Below the pieces are notes generated by a model. It saw only the letters and a program-made list of their open reading frames with translations, made no database searches and was not told the origin of the DNA. Source: Palaemon carinicauda (lineage: Eukaryota; Arthropoda; Malacostraca; Decapoda; Palaemonidae). Taken from it: a DNA stretch of 64,000 nt. Of this stretch, positions 54,701 through 62,418 are shown one piece after another. The stretch covers positions 23,488,303 to 23,552,302 of the forward strand of contig NC_090730.1 of assembly GCF_036898095.1 (NCBI RefSeq). The letters run 5' to 3'. The number at the start of each line of letters is the position of its first letter. The stretch's first letter is position 1. The position numbers were made by a program, and so were the translations under genes.

Positions 54701-55919
54701 ATGACAAAAGAATCTGTACTTCTTCGTCAAGGAACATAACAGATTAGAAGAACCTCAGCTTCTTCTGTCTACAAGGCCAGCACCAACCCTTATGTTCACA
54801 TGACAAAAGAATCTGTGCTTCTTCGTCAAGGAACATAGCAGGCTAGAAGAACCTCAGCTTCTTCTGCCTACGGGGCCAGCACCAACCCTTATGTTCACAT
54901 GACAAAAGAATCTGTGCTTCTTCGTCAAGGAACATAGCAGACTAGAAGAACCTCAGCTTCTTCTGTCTACAAGGCCAGCACCAACCCTTTTGTTCACATG
55001 ACAAAAGAATCTGTACTTCTTTCGTCAAGGAACATAGCAGACTAGAAGAACCTCAGCTTCTCTCTACAGGGCCAGCACCAACCTTTATGTTCACATGACA
55101 AAAGAATCTGTACTTCTTTCGTCAAGGAACATAGCAGACTAGAAGAACCTCAGCTTCTTCTTTCTACAAGGCCAGCACCAACCCTTATGTTCACATGACC
55201 AAAGAATCTGTACTTCTTTCGTCAAGGAACATAGAAGACTAGAAGAACCTCAGCTTCTTCTGTCTACAGGGCCAGCACCAACCCTTATGTTCACATGACA
55301 AAAGAATCTGTACTTCTTTCGTGAAGGAACATAGCAGACTAGAAGAACCTCAGCTTCTTCTGTCTACAGGGCCAGCACCAACCCTTATGTTCACATGACA
55401 AAAGAATCTGTACTTCTTCGTCAAGGAACATAGCAGACTAGGAGAACCTCAGCTTCTTCTGTCTACAGGGCCCGCACCAACCCTTATGTTCACATGACAA
55501 AAGATTCTGTACTTCTTTCGTCAAGGAACATAGCAGACTAGAAGAACCTCAGCTTCTTCTGTCTACAGGGCCAGCACCAACCCTTATGTTCACATGACAA
55601 AAGAATCTGTACTTCTTTCGTCAAGGAACATAGCAGACTAGAAGAACCTCAGCTTCTTCTCTCTACAGAGCAAGCACCAACCCTTATGTTCACATGACAA
55701 AAGAATCTGTACTTCTTCGTCAAGGAACATAGCAGACTAGAAGAACCTCAGCTTCTTCTGTCTACAGGGCCAGCACCAACCCTTATGTTCACATGACAAA
55801 AGAATCTGTACTTCTTTCGTCAAGGAACATAGCAGACTAGAAGAACCTCAGCTTCTTCTGTCTACAGGGCCAGCACCAACCCTTATGTTCACATGACAAA
55901 AGAATATGTACTTCTTCGT

Positions 55920-56200
55920 CAAGGAACATAGTATGCTAGAAGAACCTCAGCTTCTTCTATCTACAGGGTCAGTACCAACCCTTATGTTCACATGACAAAA
56001 GAATATGTACTTCTTCGTCAAGGAACATAGCATGCTAGAAGAACCTCAGCTTTTATCTACAGAGCCAGCACCAACACTTTATGTTCACATAAGGAGTTTG
56101 TACTTCATCAATGAACAGCATACTAGAAGCAGTTCAGCTTTTTCCCTGTGCGGTGCACATCCTCTATGTTATTCCGACAGAATCGTCTCTTAGTTATATA
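55920..56200. repeat. Frayed right edge of the satellite array
   Basis: The last three units carry mixed A and B diagnostics (CTATCTACAGGGTCAG with GACAAAAGAATATG) and then decay: CAGCTTTTATCTACAGAGCC at 56,048 and AGTTCAGCTTTTTCCCTG near 56,131. The unit reaching 56,190 continues into GTGCACATCCTCTATGTTATTCCGACAGAAT, which aligns only loosely with the normal unit. Poor homogenisation at array ends is expected from unequal exchange. Confidence 0.85.
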
Positions 56201-56440
56201 CAAGTATTTTAAAAATTGTTCACAGAACCATTTTCAATTATCCTATTTTTCTATTCTACAATGCAATCCTTTTTTTCATTCTCAAGTGTTTAGTTTTTTT
56301 TTTAGATTTTTTTTCTAATTTTTAAGAGCAATCAAAGAAGAATTCTCTCATTCACATCTATTATATACTTGGCCATCTTCAATCATAACTCACTCATGAA
56401 ATATAGTTTTAAATAAAAAAAAAATATTTTAGGCACCTTT
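56201..56440. other. AT-rich spacer between array edge and diverged copies
   Basis: The stretch is rich in T runs and A runs (for example AAATAAAAAAAAAATATTTT near 56,410) with no open frame of note, no recognisable RNA gene and no further satellite copy that I can align. Confidence 0.6.
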
Positions 56441-56700
56441 GAAGGATATGACTGCATACTAGAAAAAGCTAAGCTTTTTCCTTCTGCAAGGCCAGTCATC
56501 TAGATTATTCCAACAGAGCAACCATAAGGTTGACATCCGGAAGAATAGATCTAGAAATCCGACCATTTGCTCACATGACAAAGGCCTGTACCACTCCGTC
56601 ATGGAACCGCTGCATACAAGAAGAAGCTCAGCTTTTTCCCTCTGCAGTGCACATCCTCTAGGTTACTCCAACAGAATGTTTCGTAGTGGTATATTTTTGA
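56441..56700. repeat. Two diverged, unhomogenised relatives of the satellite unit
   Basis: CTGCATACTAGAAAAAGCTAAGC (begins 56,452) and CTGCATACAAGAAGAAGCTC (begins 56,610) align with GCATACTAGAAGAACCTTAGC of the array. Between them TTGCTCACATGACAAAGGCC, CTGTACCACTCCGTCATGG and AACCGCTGC align with TGTTCACATGAC, CTGTACTTCTTCGTCAAGG and AACATAGC. The downstream part GTGCACATCCTCTAGGTTAC is shared with the decayed unit at 56,150. The two lie 158 bp apart. They retain the hairpin with different stem sequences. They sit within the 3' flank of the minus-strand gene, its stop codon being about 50 bp away. Confidence 0.75.
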
Positions 56701-56738
56701 ATTTTGCTTTTTTTTTCTTCTATTGAACAGCATCCTAT

Positions 56739-59700
56739 TTACTCTTCAAAATTCTCTTCTTCGATAGCCTCTTGTAAGATATTTCTAATCCTAGCCAAGG
56801 CGACATCTTTTGCGGCCCTTCTAAGATGGCTTCCCAAGTCCCAAGATTGTCCATGAAGATGGCCTTCATTTTCTGAGTTTTCTTGTAACATATTTTCAAA
56901 ATACTCGATTAGGTTTTCTAATGTTTGGCTCTTTATTGCCTTATATTCACATTTCTTTTCAATTTTGTCTCCTTTGATTGCATTTTCATGTAGTTCAGTA
57001 AGATCATAAACTCGGCCTGTTTTCTCACACATTTCCTCTTGTACTAATTTTCTTATATGGGCCAAGTCCTTATCTTTAGTGGTCCTCCTAAGATGGTTTC
57101 TGAAGTCCCGAGCTTGTCCACCAAGATCGCCTTCTTTTAAGTTTCCTCGTATGGCATTTTCAAATTTCTGGATATGCCTTTTTACATTGCCTTTTTCCAT
57201 TACTTCATGAATAACCTTCTTCATCTTTTCTATTTTCTCACCTTTCAGAGCCTCTTCCCATACTTGAACAAGACCATACACTAAGCCTCTCTCTTCTGGA
57301 AAGACCTCCTCCATTGCAATTCGTCTAATCTTGAAAAAGGCTTTATCTTTGGCTTTCCTCCTAAGATCAGCTGTTTGTTTGCGTCCCATTACCTTTAGCT
57401 TTATAATGTCTTCATAATCATCACTATTACTAGCAGAATATCCTTGTGTTCCTGAGCTACTTGCTTCCTGGTAGTCTTGAAGTTCCTTTTCAATGTTTTC
57501 ACTTTTCCTTTTAAGATTTTCTCTCAAGCCTGGAGATTGCCCAAGAAGATGGCCTTCATTTTCTGAGTTTTCTTGTAACATATTTTCAAAATACTCGATT
57601 AGGTTTTCTAATGTTTGGCTCTTTATTGCCTTATATTCACATTTCTTTTCAATTTTGTCTCCTTTGATTGCATTTTCATGTAGTTCAGTAAGATCATAAA
57701 CTCGGCCTGTTTTCTCACACATTTCCTCTTGTACTAATTTTCTTATATGGGCCAAGTCCTTATCTTTAGTGGTCCTCCTAAGATGGTTTCTGAAGTCCCG
57801 AGCTTGTCCACCAAGATCGCCTTCTTTTAAGTTTCCTCGTATGGCATTTTCAAATTTCTGGATATGCCTTTTTACATTGCCTTTTTCCATTACTTCATGA
57901 ATAACCTTCTTCATCTTTTCTATTTTCTCACCTTTCAGAGCCTCTTCCCATACTTGAACAAGACCATACACTAAGCCTCTTTCTTCTGGAAAGACCTCCT
58001 CCATTGCAATTCGTCTAATCTTGAAAAAGGCTTTATCTTTGGCTTTCCTCCTAAGATCAGCTGTTTGTTTGCGTCCCATTACCTTTAGCTTTATAATGTC
58101 TTCATAATCATCACTATTACTAGCAGAATATCCTTGTGTTCCTGAGCTACTTGCTTCCTGGTAGTCTTGAAGTTCCTTTTCAATGTTTTCACTTTTCATT
58201 TTAAGATTCTCTCTCAAGCCTGGAGATTGCCCAAGAAGATGGCCTTCATTTTCTGTTTTCTCTTGTAACATATTTTCAAAATACTCGATTAGGTTTTCTA
58301 ATGTTTGGCTCTTTATTGCCTTATATTCACTTTTCTTTTCAATTTTGTCTCCTTTGATTGCATTTTCATGTAGTTCAGTAAGATCATAAACTCGGCCTGT
58401 TTTCTCACACATTTCCTCTTGTACTAATTTTCTTATCTGGGCCAAGGCCTTATCTTTAGTGGTCCTCCTAAGAGGGTTTCTGAAGTCCCGAGCTTGTCCA
58501 CCAAGATCGCCTTCTTTTAAGTTTCCTCGTATGGCATTTTCAAATTTCTGGATATGCCTTTTTACATTGCCTTTTTTTATTACTTCATGAATAACCTTCT
58601 TCATCATTTCTATTTTATCACCTTTCAGAGCCTCTTCCCATACTTGAACAAGACCATACACTAAGCCTCTCTCTTCTGGAAAGACCTCCTCCATTGCAAT
58701 TCGTCTAATCTTGAAAAAGGCTTTATCTTTGGCTTTCCTCGGAAGATCAGCTGTTTGTTTGCGTCCCATTACCTTTAGCTTTATAATGTCTTCATAATCA
58801 TCACTATTACTAACAGAATATCCTTGTGTTCCTGAGCTATTTGCTTCTTGATAGTCTTGAAGTTCCTTTTCAATGTTTTCACTTTTCCAGACGTTTTCAT
58901 TTTGTTGTGATAGTTCCTCATGTGCTCCCACTCCTTGAAGACCCCATTCGATGGCCTGACAACAGTCTGATACAATAATTCCTTTAATGATGTTTTCAAA
59001 ATACTGGATACCCCTTTCTACGATTCCTTCTTCTATTTCTTCAAGGTTAACCTCCTGTCTCTTATCCATTTTCTCGTGTTTCAGAGCCTCTTCCCACAGT
59101 TTAATAAGAGCGTATACTTTGTCGCCTTTTTGCTGTGAGATTTCCTCCTGTGCAATCTGTCTGATCCTTATTAGGGCCACATCTTTTGCTTCTCTCCTAA
59201 GATGCTTTCTCTTCATTATTCCGTTCATCATCATAATTTCTGGATATTCACCACCTTTACTGGCAGAATCAACTTTTGTTCCAGGGCTATTTGATTCTTG
59301 GTAGCCTTTTTCATTTTGTTCTTCTGATAACCACTCTTGTATTATTTGACTTATCCTGGCTAAAGCGATATCCTTAGCCTTCCTGTTAAGATTCTCCCTG
59401 AAGTCTGGAGATTGCCCCGAAAGATCACCTTCAATTTCTATTTTTTCATCAATGTTTTCACTTTTCCAGACGTTTTCATTTTGTTCCGATAGTTCCTCAT
59501 GTGCTCCCACTCCTTGAAGACCCCATTCGATGGCCTGACAACAGTCTGATACAATAATTCCTCTAATGAGGTTTTCAAAATACTGGATACCCCTTTCTAC
59601 GATTCCTTCTTCTATTTCTTCAAGGTTAACCTCCTGTCTCTTATCCGTTTTCTCGTGTTTCAGAGCCTCTTCCCTCAGTTTAATAAGAGCGTATACTTTG

Positions 59701-61400
59701 TCGCCTTTTTGCTGTGCGATTTCCTCCTGTGCAATCTGTCTGATCCTTATTAGGGCCACATCTTTTGCTTCTCTCCTAAGATGCTTTCTCTTCATTATAC
59801 CGTTCATCATCATAATTTCTGGATATTCACCACTTTTACTGGCAGAATCAGCTTTTGTTCCAGGGCTATTTGATTCTTGGTAGCCTTTTTCATTTTGTTC
59901 TTCTGATAACCACTCTTGTATTATTTGACTTATCCTGGCTAAAGCGATATCCTTAGCCTTCCTGTTAAGATTCTCCCTGAAGTCTGGAGATTGCCCCGGA
60001 AGATCGCCTTCAATTTCTGTTTTATCATCAATGTTTTCACTTTTCCAGACGTTTTCATTTTGTTCTTCTGATAACCACTCTTGTATTATTTGACTTATCC
60101 TGGCTAAAGCGATATCCTTAGCCTTCCTGTTAAGATTTTCCCTGAAGTCTGTAGATTGCCCAAGAAGATTGCCTTCAGTCTCTGTTTTTTCTTGTAACCT
60201 ATTTTCAAAACACTCGATAAGGTTTTCTAATGTCTGGCTTTTTCTTGCCTCTTGATATTCATTTTTCGCTTCAATTTTGTCTCCTTTTAATGCGGTTTCA
60301 TATCGTTTAGTAAGATCATAAACTATGCCTCTTTTCTCAGAGGCCATTTCCTCTTCCACTCTTTTTCTTATCTGTGCCGAGGCTATATCTTTAGCGACCC
60401 TCCTAAGATGGTTTCTGAAGTCCCGAGATTGTCCACGAAGATCGTCTTCCTGTATGTTTCCTCGTATTATATTTTCGAGATACTCGATGTTCCTTTTTAC
60501 GATCCCTTCTTCTATCCCTTCAATAACAATCTTCTTTTTCTTGTCTATTTTCTCGCCTTTCAGAGCCTCTTCCCAGAGCTGAATAAGATCGTATACTAAG
60601 CCTCTCTTGTCTGGAGAGACTTCATCCATTGCAATTCGTCTGATCCTTAATATGGCTCTATCTTTCGCTTCCCTTCTAAGATAAGTTCTCTGATTCCGTG
60701 CCAGTATCTCTCCCATCATAGTTGCTCCATAATCACCACAAAAACTACCAGAATCTGCTTTTGTTCCTGGGCTATTTTCTGTCATCGTTTCTCTTAACAT
60801 ATTTTCAAATTTTCGGATGATTAGGGCTACCCTTGCAGCTTGGTAGGACTTTTCAAACTTAGGAATTTCAACAATCCTAGCTAAGGCCACTTTTATGGCC
60901 TCCGTAGTTGGATTCCTTCTAATTTCAAGAGAATCCTTCGGTTTTCCTTTACCTTTTATCCTTTCTTGGTATCCATTTTCGGACATTTCAAACTTATGAA
61001 TTTCAGCAATTCTAGCTAGGGCCACTTCTTTGGCCTCCCTAGCTGGATTTCTTCTAATTCCAACAGAATCCTTCTTCTGTTTTCCGTTACCTTTTATCCT
61101 TTCTTCATATTGCATTATACGAGTCTTCACTTGTCCTTCGTTTCCTAATGAAACATTTCGTTTTGGTTTCTCCATTTTTCCAGTTTTTTCAAATTTCTCG
61201 ACGAGATCCTTAACGGTTCCTGGTCCTGGGTAACCGTTCTTCTTTACTTTCATCAAAGCGTCCCTGTTCGGTTCCATAACGGAACAATTACAGCATACAC
61301 AATATCCCAAATTGTTCTGATTAGTAACCACAAAATAAACTTTGGTACTCAAAGCCATTTCACAATAAAAACAACACAAATAACTGGTATTACTACACAT
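56739..61400 (-). CDS. Large modular repeat protein with N-terminal Cys-x2-Cys motif pair, family not recognised
   Basis: A single open frame encodes about 1,553 residues from the chosen ATG at 61,400. Residues 10, 13, 34 and 37 are cysteines in a C-x2-C-x20-C-x2-C pattern, with further cysteines at 2, 9, 36 and 39 and short beta-like segments between; this resembles a zinc ribbon or treble clef by spacing only. The rest is highly charged and probably helical. Three motifs recur: LRRxAKDxALxxIRxIxxEE (about 16 times), GxVYxLxxLxExAxKGxKI (about 10), and IxxFENxIxG (about 11). Residues about 455-840 are two 193-residue repeats and about 838-1,527 three 230-residue repeats. I see no signal peptide or membrane segment. 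The open frame extends 20 codons further upstream, but that part is poly-Phe read from a T run that looks like a splice-acceptor tract; the ATG chosen has AACAAAA before it and precedes the Cys motif. ATG at 61,277 is an alternative start. Upstream exons are possible. Function is unknown; a scaffold or nucleic-acid-binding role is only a guess. Confidence 0.8.
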   Translation of the reverse strand: MCSNTSYLCCFYCEMALSTKVYFVVTNQNNLGYCVCCNCSVMEPNRDALMKVKKNGYPGPGTVKDLVEKFEKTGKMEKPKRNVSLGNEGQVKTRIMQYEERIKGNGKQKKDSVGIRRNPAREAKEVALARIAEIHKFEMSENGYQERIKGKGKPKDSLEIRRNPTTEAIKVALARIVEIPKFEKSYQAARVALIIRKFENMLRETMTENSPGTKADSGSFCGDYGATMMGEILARNQRTYLRREAKDRAILRIRRIAMDEVSPDKRGLVYDLIQLWEEALKGEKIDKKKKIVIEGIEEGIVKRNIEYLENIIRGNIQEDDLRGQSRDFRNHLRRVAKDIASAQIRKRVEEEMASEKRGIVYDLTKRYETALKGDKIEAKNEYQEARKSQTLENLIECFENRLQEKTETEGNLLGQSTDFRENLNRKAKDIALARISQIIQEWLSEEQNENVWKSENIDDKTEIEGDLPGQSPDFRENLNRKAKDIALARISQIIQEWLSEEQNEKGYQESNSPGTKADSASKSGEYPEIMMMNGIMKRKHLRREAKDVALIRIRQIAQEEIAQQKGDKVYALIKLREEALKHEKTDKRQEVNLEEIEEGIVERGIQYFENLIRGIIVSDCCQAIEWGLQGVGAHEELSEQNENVWKSENIDEKIEIEGDLSGQSPDFRENLNRKAKDIALARISQIIQEWLSEEQNEKGYQESNSPGTKVDSASKGGEYPEIMMMNGIMKRKHLRREAKDVALIRIRQIAQEEISQQKGDKVYALIKLWEEALKHEKMDKRQEVNLEEIEEGIVERGIQYFENIIKGIIVSDCCQAIEWGLQGVGAHEELSQQNENVWKSENIEKELQDYQEANSSGTQGYSVSNSDDYEDIIKLKVMGRKQTADLPRKAKDKAFFKIRRIAMEEVFPEERGLVYGLVQVWEEALKGDKIEMMKKVIHEVIKKGNVKRHIQKFENAIRGNLKEGDLGGQARDFRNPLRRTTKDKALAQIRKLVQEEMCEKTGRVYDLTELHENAIKGDKIEKKSEYKAIKSQTLENLIEYFENMLQEKTENEGHLLGQSPGLRENLKMKSENIEKELQDYQEASSSGTQGYSASNSDDYEDIIKLKVMGRKQTADLRRKAKDKAFFKIRRIAMEEVFPEERGLVYGLVQVWEEALKGEKIEKMKKVIHEVMEKGNVKRHIQKFENAIRGNLKEGDLGGQARDFRNHLRRTTKDKDLAHIRKLVQEEMCEKTGRVYDLTELHENAIKGDKIEKKCEYKAIKSQTLENLIEYFENMLQENSENEGHLLGQSPGLRENLKRKSENIEKELQDYQEASSSGTQGYSASNSDDYEDIIKLKVMGRKQTADLRRKAKDKAFFKIRRIAMEEVFPEERGLVYGLVQVWEEALKGEKIEKMKKVIHEVMEKGNVKRHIQKFENAIRGNLKEGDLGGQARDFRNHLRRTTKDKDLAHIRKLVQEEMCEKTGRVYDLTELHENAIKGDKIEKKCEYKAIKSQTLENLIEYFENMLQENSENEGHLHGQSWDLGSHLRRAAKDVALARIRNILQEAIEEENFEE
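56819..58888 (-). repeat. Three tandem in-frame 690-bp repeats inside the large gene
   Basis: The sequence AGTTCCTTTTCAATGTTTTC recurs at 57,481, 58,171 and 58,861, exactly 690 bp apart, and GAAGATGGCCTTCATTTTCTG recurs with the same spacing. Copies span about 56,819-57,508, 57,509-58,198 and 58,199-58,888. They are almost identical, differing at a small number of sites (for example GCCAAGTCC versus GCCAAGGCC). 690 is 230 codons, so the frame is kept. Copy 1 diverges at its far end, where the unique C-terminus begins. Confidence 0.95.
58882..60039 (-). repeat. Two tandem in-frame 579-bp repeats inside the large gene
   Basis: CTTTTCCAGACGTTTTCATT occurs at 58,882, 59,461 and 60,040, spaced by exactly 579 bp (193 codons). 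The two full copies are nearly identical; the third marker begins only a short partial copy of about 25 bp before jumping into a different repeat. Each copy encodes the WGLQGVGAHEE segment, which is absent from the 690-bp repeats. Confidence 0.93.
59891..60195 (-). repeat. In-frame 165-bp duplication inside the large gene
   Basis: CATTTTGTTCTTCTGATAAC starts at 59,891 and again at 60,056, a spacing of 165 bp or 55 codons, covering the NRKAKDIALARISQIIQEWL segment. A third relative begins near 59,312 as part of the 579-bp repeat. The second copy loses similarity near 60,195. Confidence 0.85.
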
Positions 61401-61809
61401 TTTTGTTAATAACTTTCCTCTACCTTGCTTTAGGTGTATTTTGAAAAAAAAAAAATGCAACTTGATCTGGAGACACTCAGGGAGAAGCCAAGGATGTCTT
61501 CAAAGAACAACATGGATCTCGGAGCTCAGGAAGTTTTCGGAATGTCTTTGAAATGAAGCAGGAATCCCGCAGCCGGATTTGCGATCAGACGATAGATTTA
61601 TTTCGTTAATTTTTCATGATTCCTATTTTGAATACCACCAAATCGACAGAATTATCACCAAACTATCTATTTTAGGCCCATGTCTACTACAATAGGCTTC
61701 TAAAATCAAATACAATAGGATAACATAAAGGAGAAGTAAAGACGATTTTCTCAAATTAGGATTTTATTAATTAGAGCTACATTGAACATATTAATCATCT
61801 CCTCCGAGA
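61401..61809. other. Leader/intergenic stretch upstream of the large gene
   Basis: Read on the minus strand, a 13-base T run ends near 61,443 and is followed by CAAAATACACCTAAAG, which could be a 3' splice acceptor before the first ATG. Further upstream to 61,560 the DNA is moderately GC-balanced, unlike the AT-rich rest (61,590-61,800), and might be exonic. I find no open frame I would defend and no RNA gene. Confidence 0.4.
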
Positions 61810-62096
61810 TTTCTGAAGAATTCCGAGAGTCGATGAAGAGATTTTCGTTGATTGGGTTGAAGAAGAAGGCGAAGATGATTGCTCTTACAGCGACTGAAGA
61901 CTCGCAAGTCTGGAGAACACCATTCCTGAAAGGATTCAGGAAGAGGATCGAAAAACCTCTCCAAGCCTGAATCCTTTTAGGAATGGCATTCTTCAGACTT
62001 GCGAGACTTCAGTCGCTGTAAGAGCAATCATCTTCGCCTTCTTCTACATCCCAATCAACGAAAATCTATCCATAGACTCCCGGAATTCTTCAGAAA
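61810..62096. repeat. Long inverted repeat, 131-bp arms with 25-nt loop
   Basis: The left arm, 61,810-61,940, and the reverse complement of the right arm, 61,966-62,096, align over 131 bp without any gap and with about 11 mismatches (about 92% identity), including a perfect 39-bp run starting AGAAGAAGGCGAAGATGATT. The 25-nt spacer itself can pair AGAGG with CCTCT. Transcribed from either strand, it would fold into a long near-perfect hairpin. It could be a foldback mobile element, a hairpin-RNA locus or a recent inverted duplication. I see no terminal target-site duplication. Confidence 0.93.
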
Positions 62097-62418
62097 CCTT
62101 CACGAATGAGGATGTTAGATCGGCCTAGGGCAGGCAACGGCCATCATGCGTCTATCAGCTCGTAACACAGAAGGACGGACAGGATGAAGATGAAGTTCTC
62201 CAAAGCGCACTCGAAGATGACCACGGAAGAAAGGCAGAACGAAAATCTCTCCATAGACTCCCGGAATTCTTCAGAACCCTTCAGGAACGAGGATGTTAGA
62301 TCGGCCTAAGGCAGGCAACGGCCATCATACGTCTGGCATCTCATAACACAGAAGGACGGACAGGATGAAGATGAAGCTCTCGAAAGCGAACTCAAAGGCG
62401 ACCATGGAAGAAAGGGAG
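62057..62418. repeat. Two tandem copies of a 181-bp sequence
   Basis: AACGAAAATCTATCCATAGA at 62,057 recurs as AACGAAAATCTCTCCATAGA at 62,238, and the similarity continues through GTTAGATCGGCCTA, GGCAGGCAACGGCCATCAT, CACAGAAGGACGGACAGGAT and GGAAGAAAGG. The lag is 181 bp. The first 40 bp overlap the right arm of the long inverted repeat, so that arm sequence is also carried by the second tandem copy. No convincing reading frame crosses both copies (181 is not a multiple of three). Confidence 0.92.

Larger units (their letters stand above)
26570..55920. repeat. Satellite block, subfamily B (100 bp) with higher-order structure
   Basis: Units carry TTCTTTCGTCAAGG and are mostly exactly 100 bp, so several lines keep the same phase for kilobases. 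A derivative with ACATCACAAAAGAGTCTG appears from about 29.5 kb and ends near 50.4 kb. Units also carry private deletions used below as markers of higher-order repeats. From about 51.7 kb to 55.9 kb the units become uniform again and lack the CATCAC derivative. Confidence 0.9.
1..56200. repeat. Giant tandem satellite array, 98-100 bp unit
   Basis: Direct reading shows the same unit repeated head to tail without interruption: blocks such as CAACCCTTATGTTCACATGA and TCAAGGAACATAGCA return every 98 bp on the left and every 100 bp on the right. Dividing the length by the period gives roughly 570 copies. The left end is cut by the window edge and the right end frays. The unit length is not a multiple of three and indels are common, so open frames stay short and change reading frame from copy to copy; I see no coding role. 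The size, orientation and mosaic homogenisation are those of satellite DNA evolving by unequal exchange. Whether it is pericentromeric, subtelomeric or interstitial cannot be told from this window. Confidence 0.97.

Noticed and set aside
76..56193. Short open frames within the satellite (for example 76-297, 10,814-11,278, 45,131-45,388)
   Set aside because: They arise from the repeated unit read in whichever frame lacks a stop; the unit is 98-100 bp, so the frame changes every copy, and no frame is conserved along the array.
1..56200. CRISPR-like array
   Set aside because: There are no unique spacers: the whole 98-100 bp unit repeats, and the context is eukaryotic.
1..56200. Hammerhead ribozyme in the unit (ATGAGAAAG looks partly like a core)
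   Set aside because: The CUGANGA core and the matching GAAA with flanking stems are absent; CACATGA is not CUGAUGA.
1..56200. Telomere-like CCTTAG or CCCTTA motifs
   Set aside because: They occur once per unit and are not a tandem TTAGG-type repeat.
1..56200. tRNA-derived SINE or pol III promoter boxes in the unit
   Set aside because: No A box and B box pair with acceptable match and spacing could be found.
1..56200. Heat-shock element from the AGAAGAA and TTCTTCT blocks
   Set aside because: The GAA and TTC blocks lack the 5-bp alternating spacing that such elements need; a hairpin explains them better.
56738..56743. AGTAAA poly(A) signal on the minus strand overlapping the stop codon
   Set aside because: It is a weak variant and leaves almost no 3' UTR; no canonical AATAAA was found on the minus strand down to 56,200.
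57493..61233. Plus-strand open frames opposite the large gene and the minus-strand frame 58,781-58,999
   Set aside because: They are shadows of the long minus-strand frame, repeated with it every 690 or 579 bp, and have biased, low-complexity composition.
61782..61970. 62-codon plus-strand frame in the long inverted repeat
   Set aside because: It lies across the hairpin left arm and loop with no family resemblance, and the hairpin is the better explanation.
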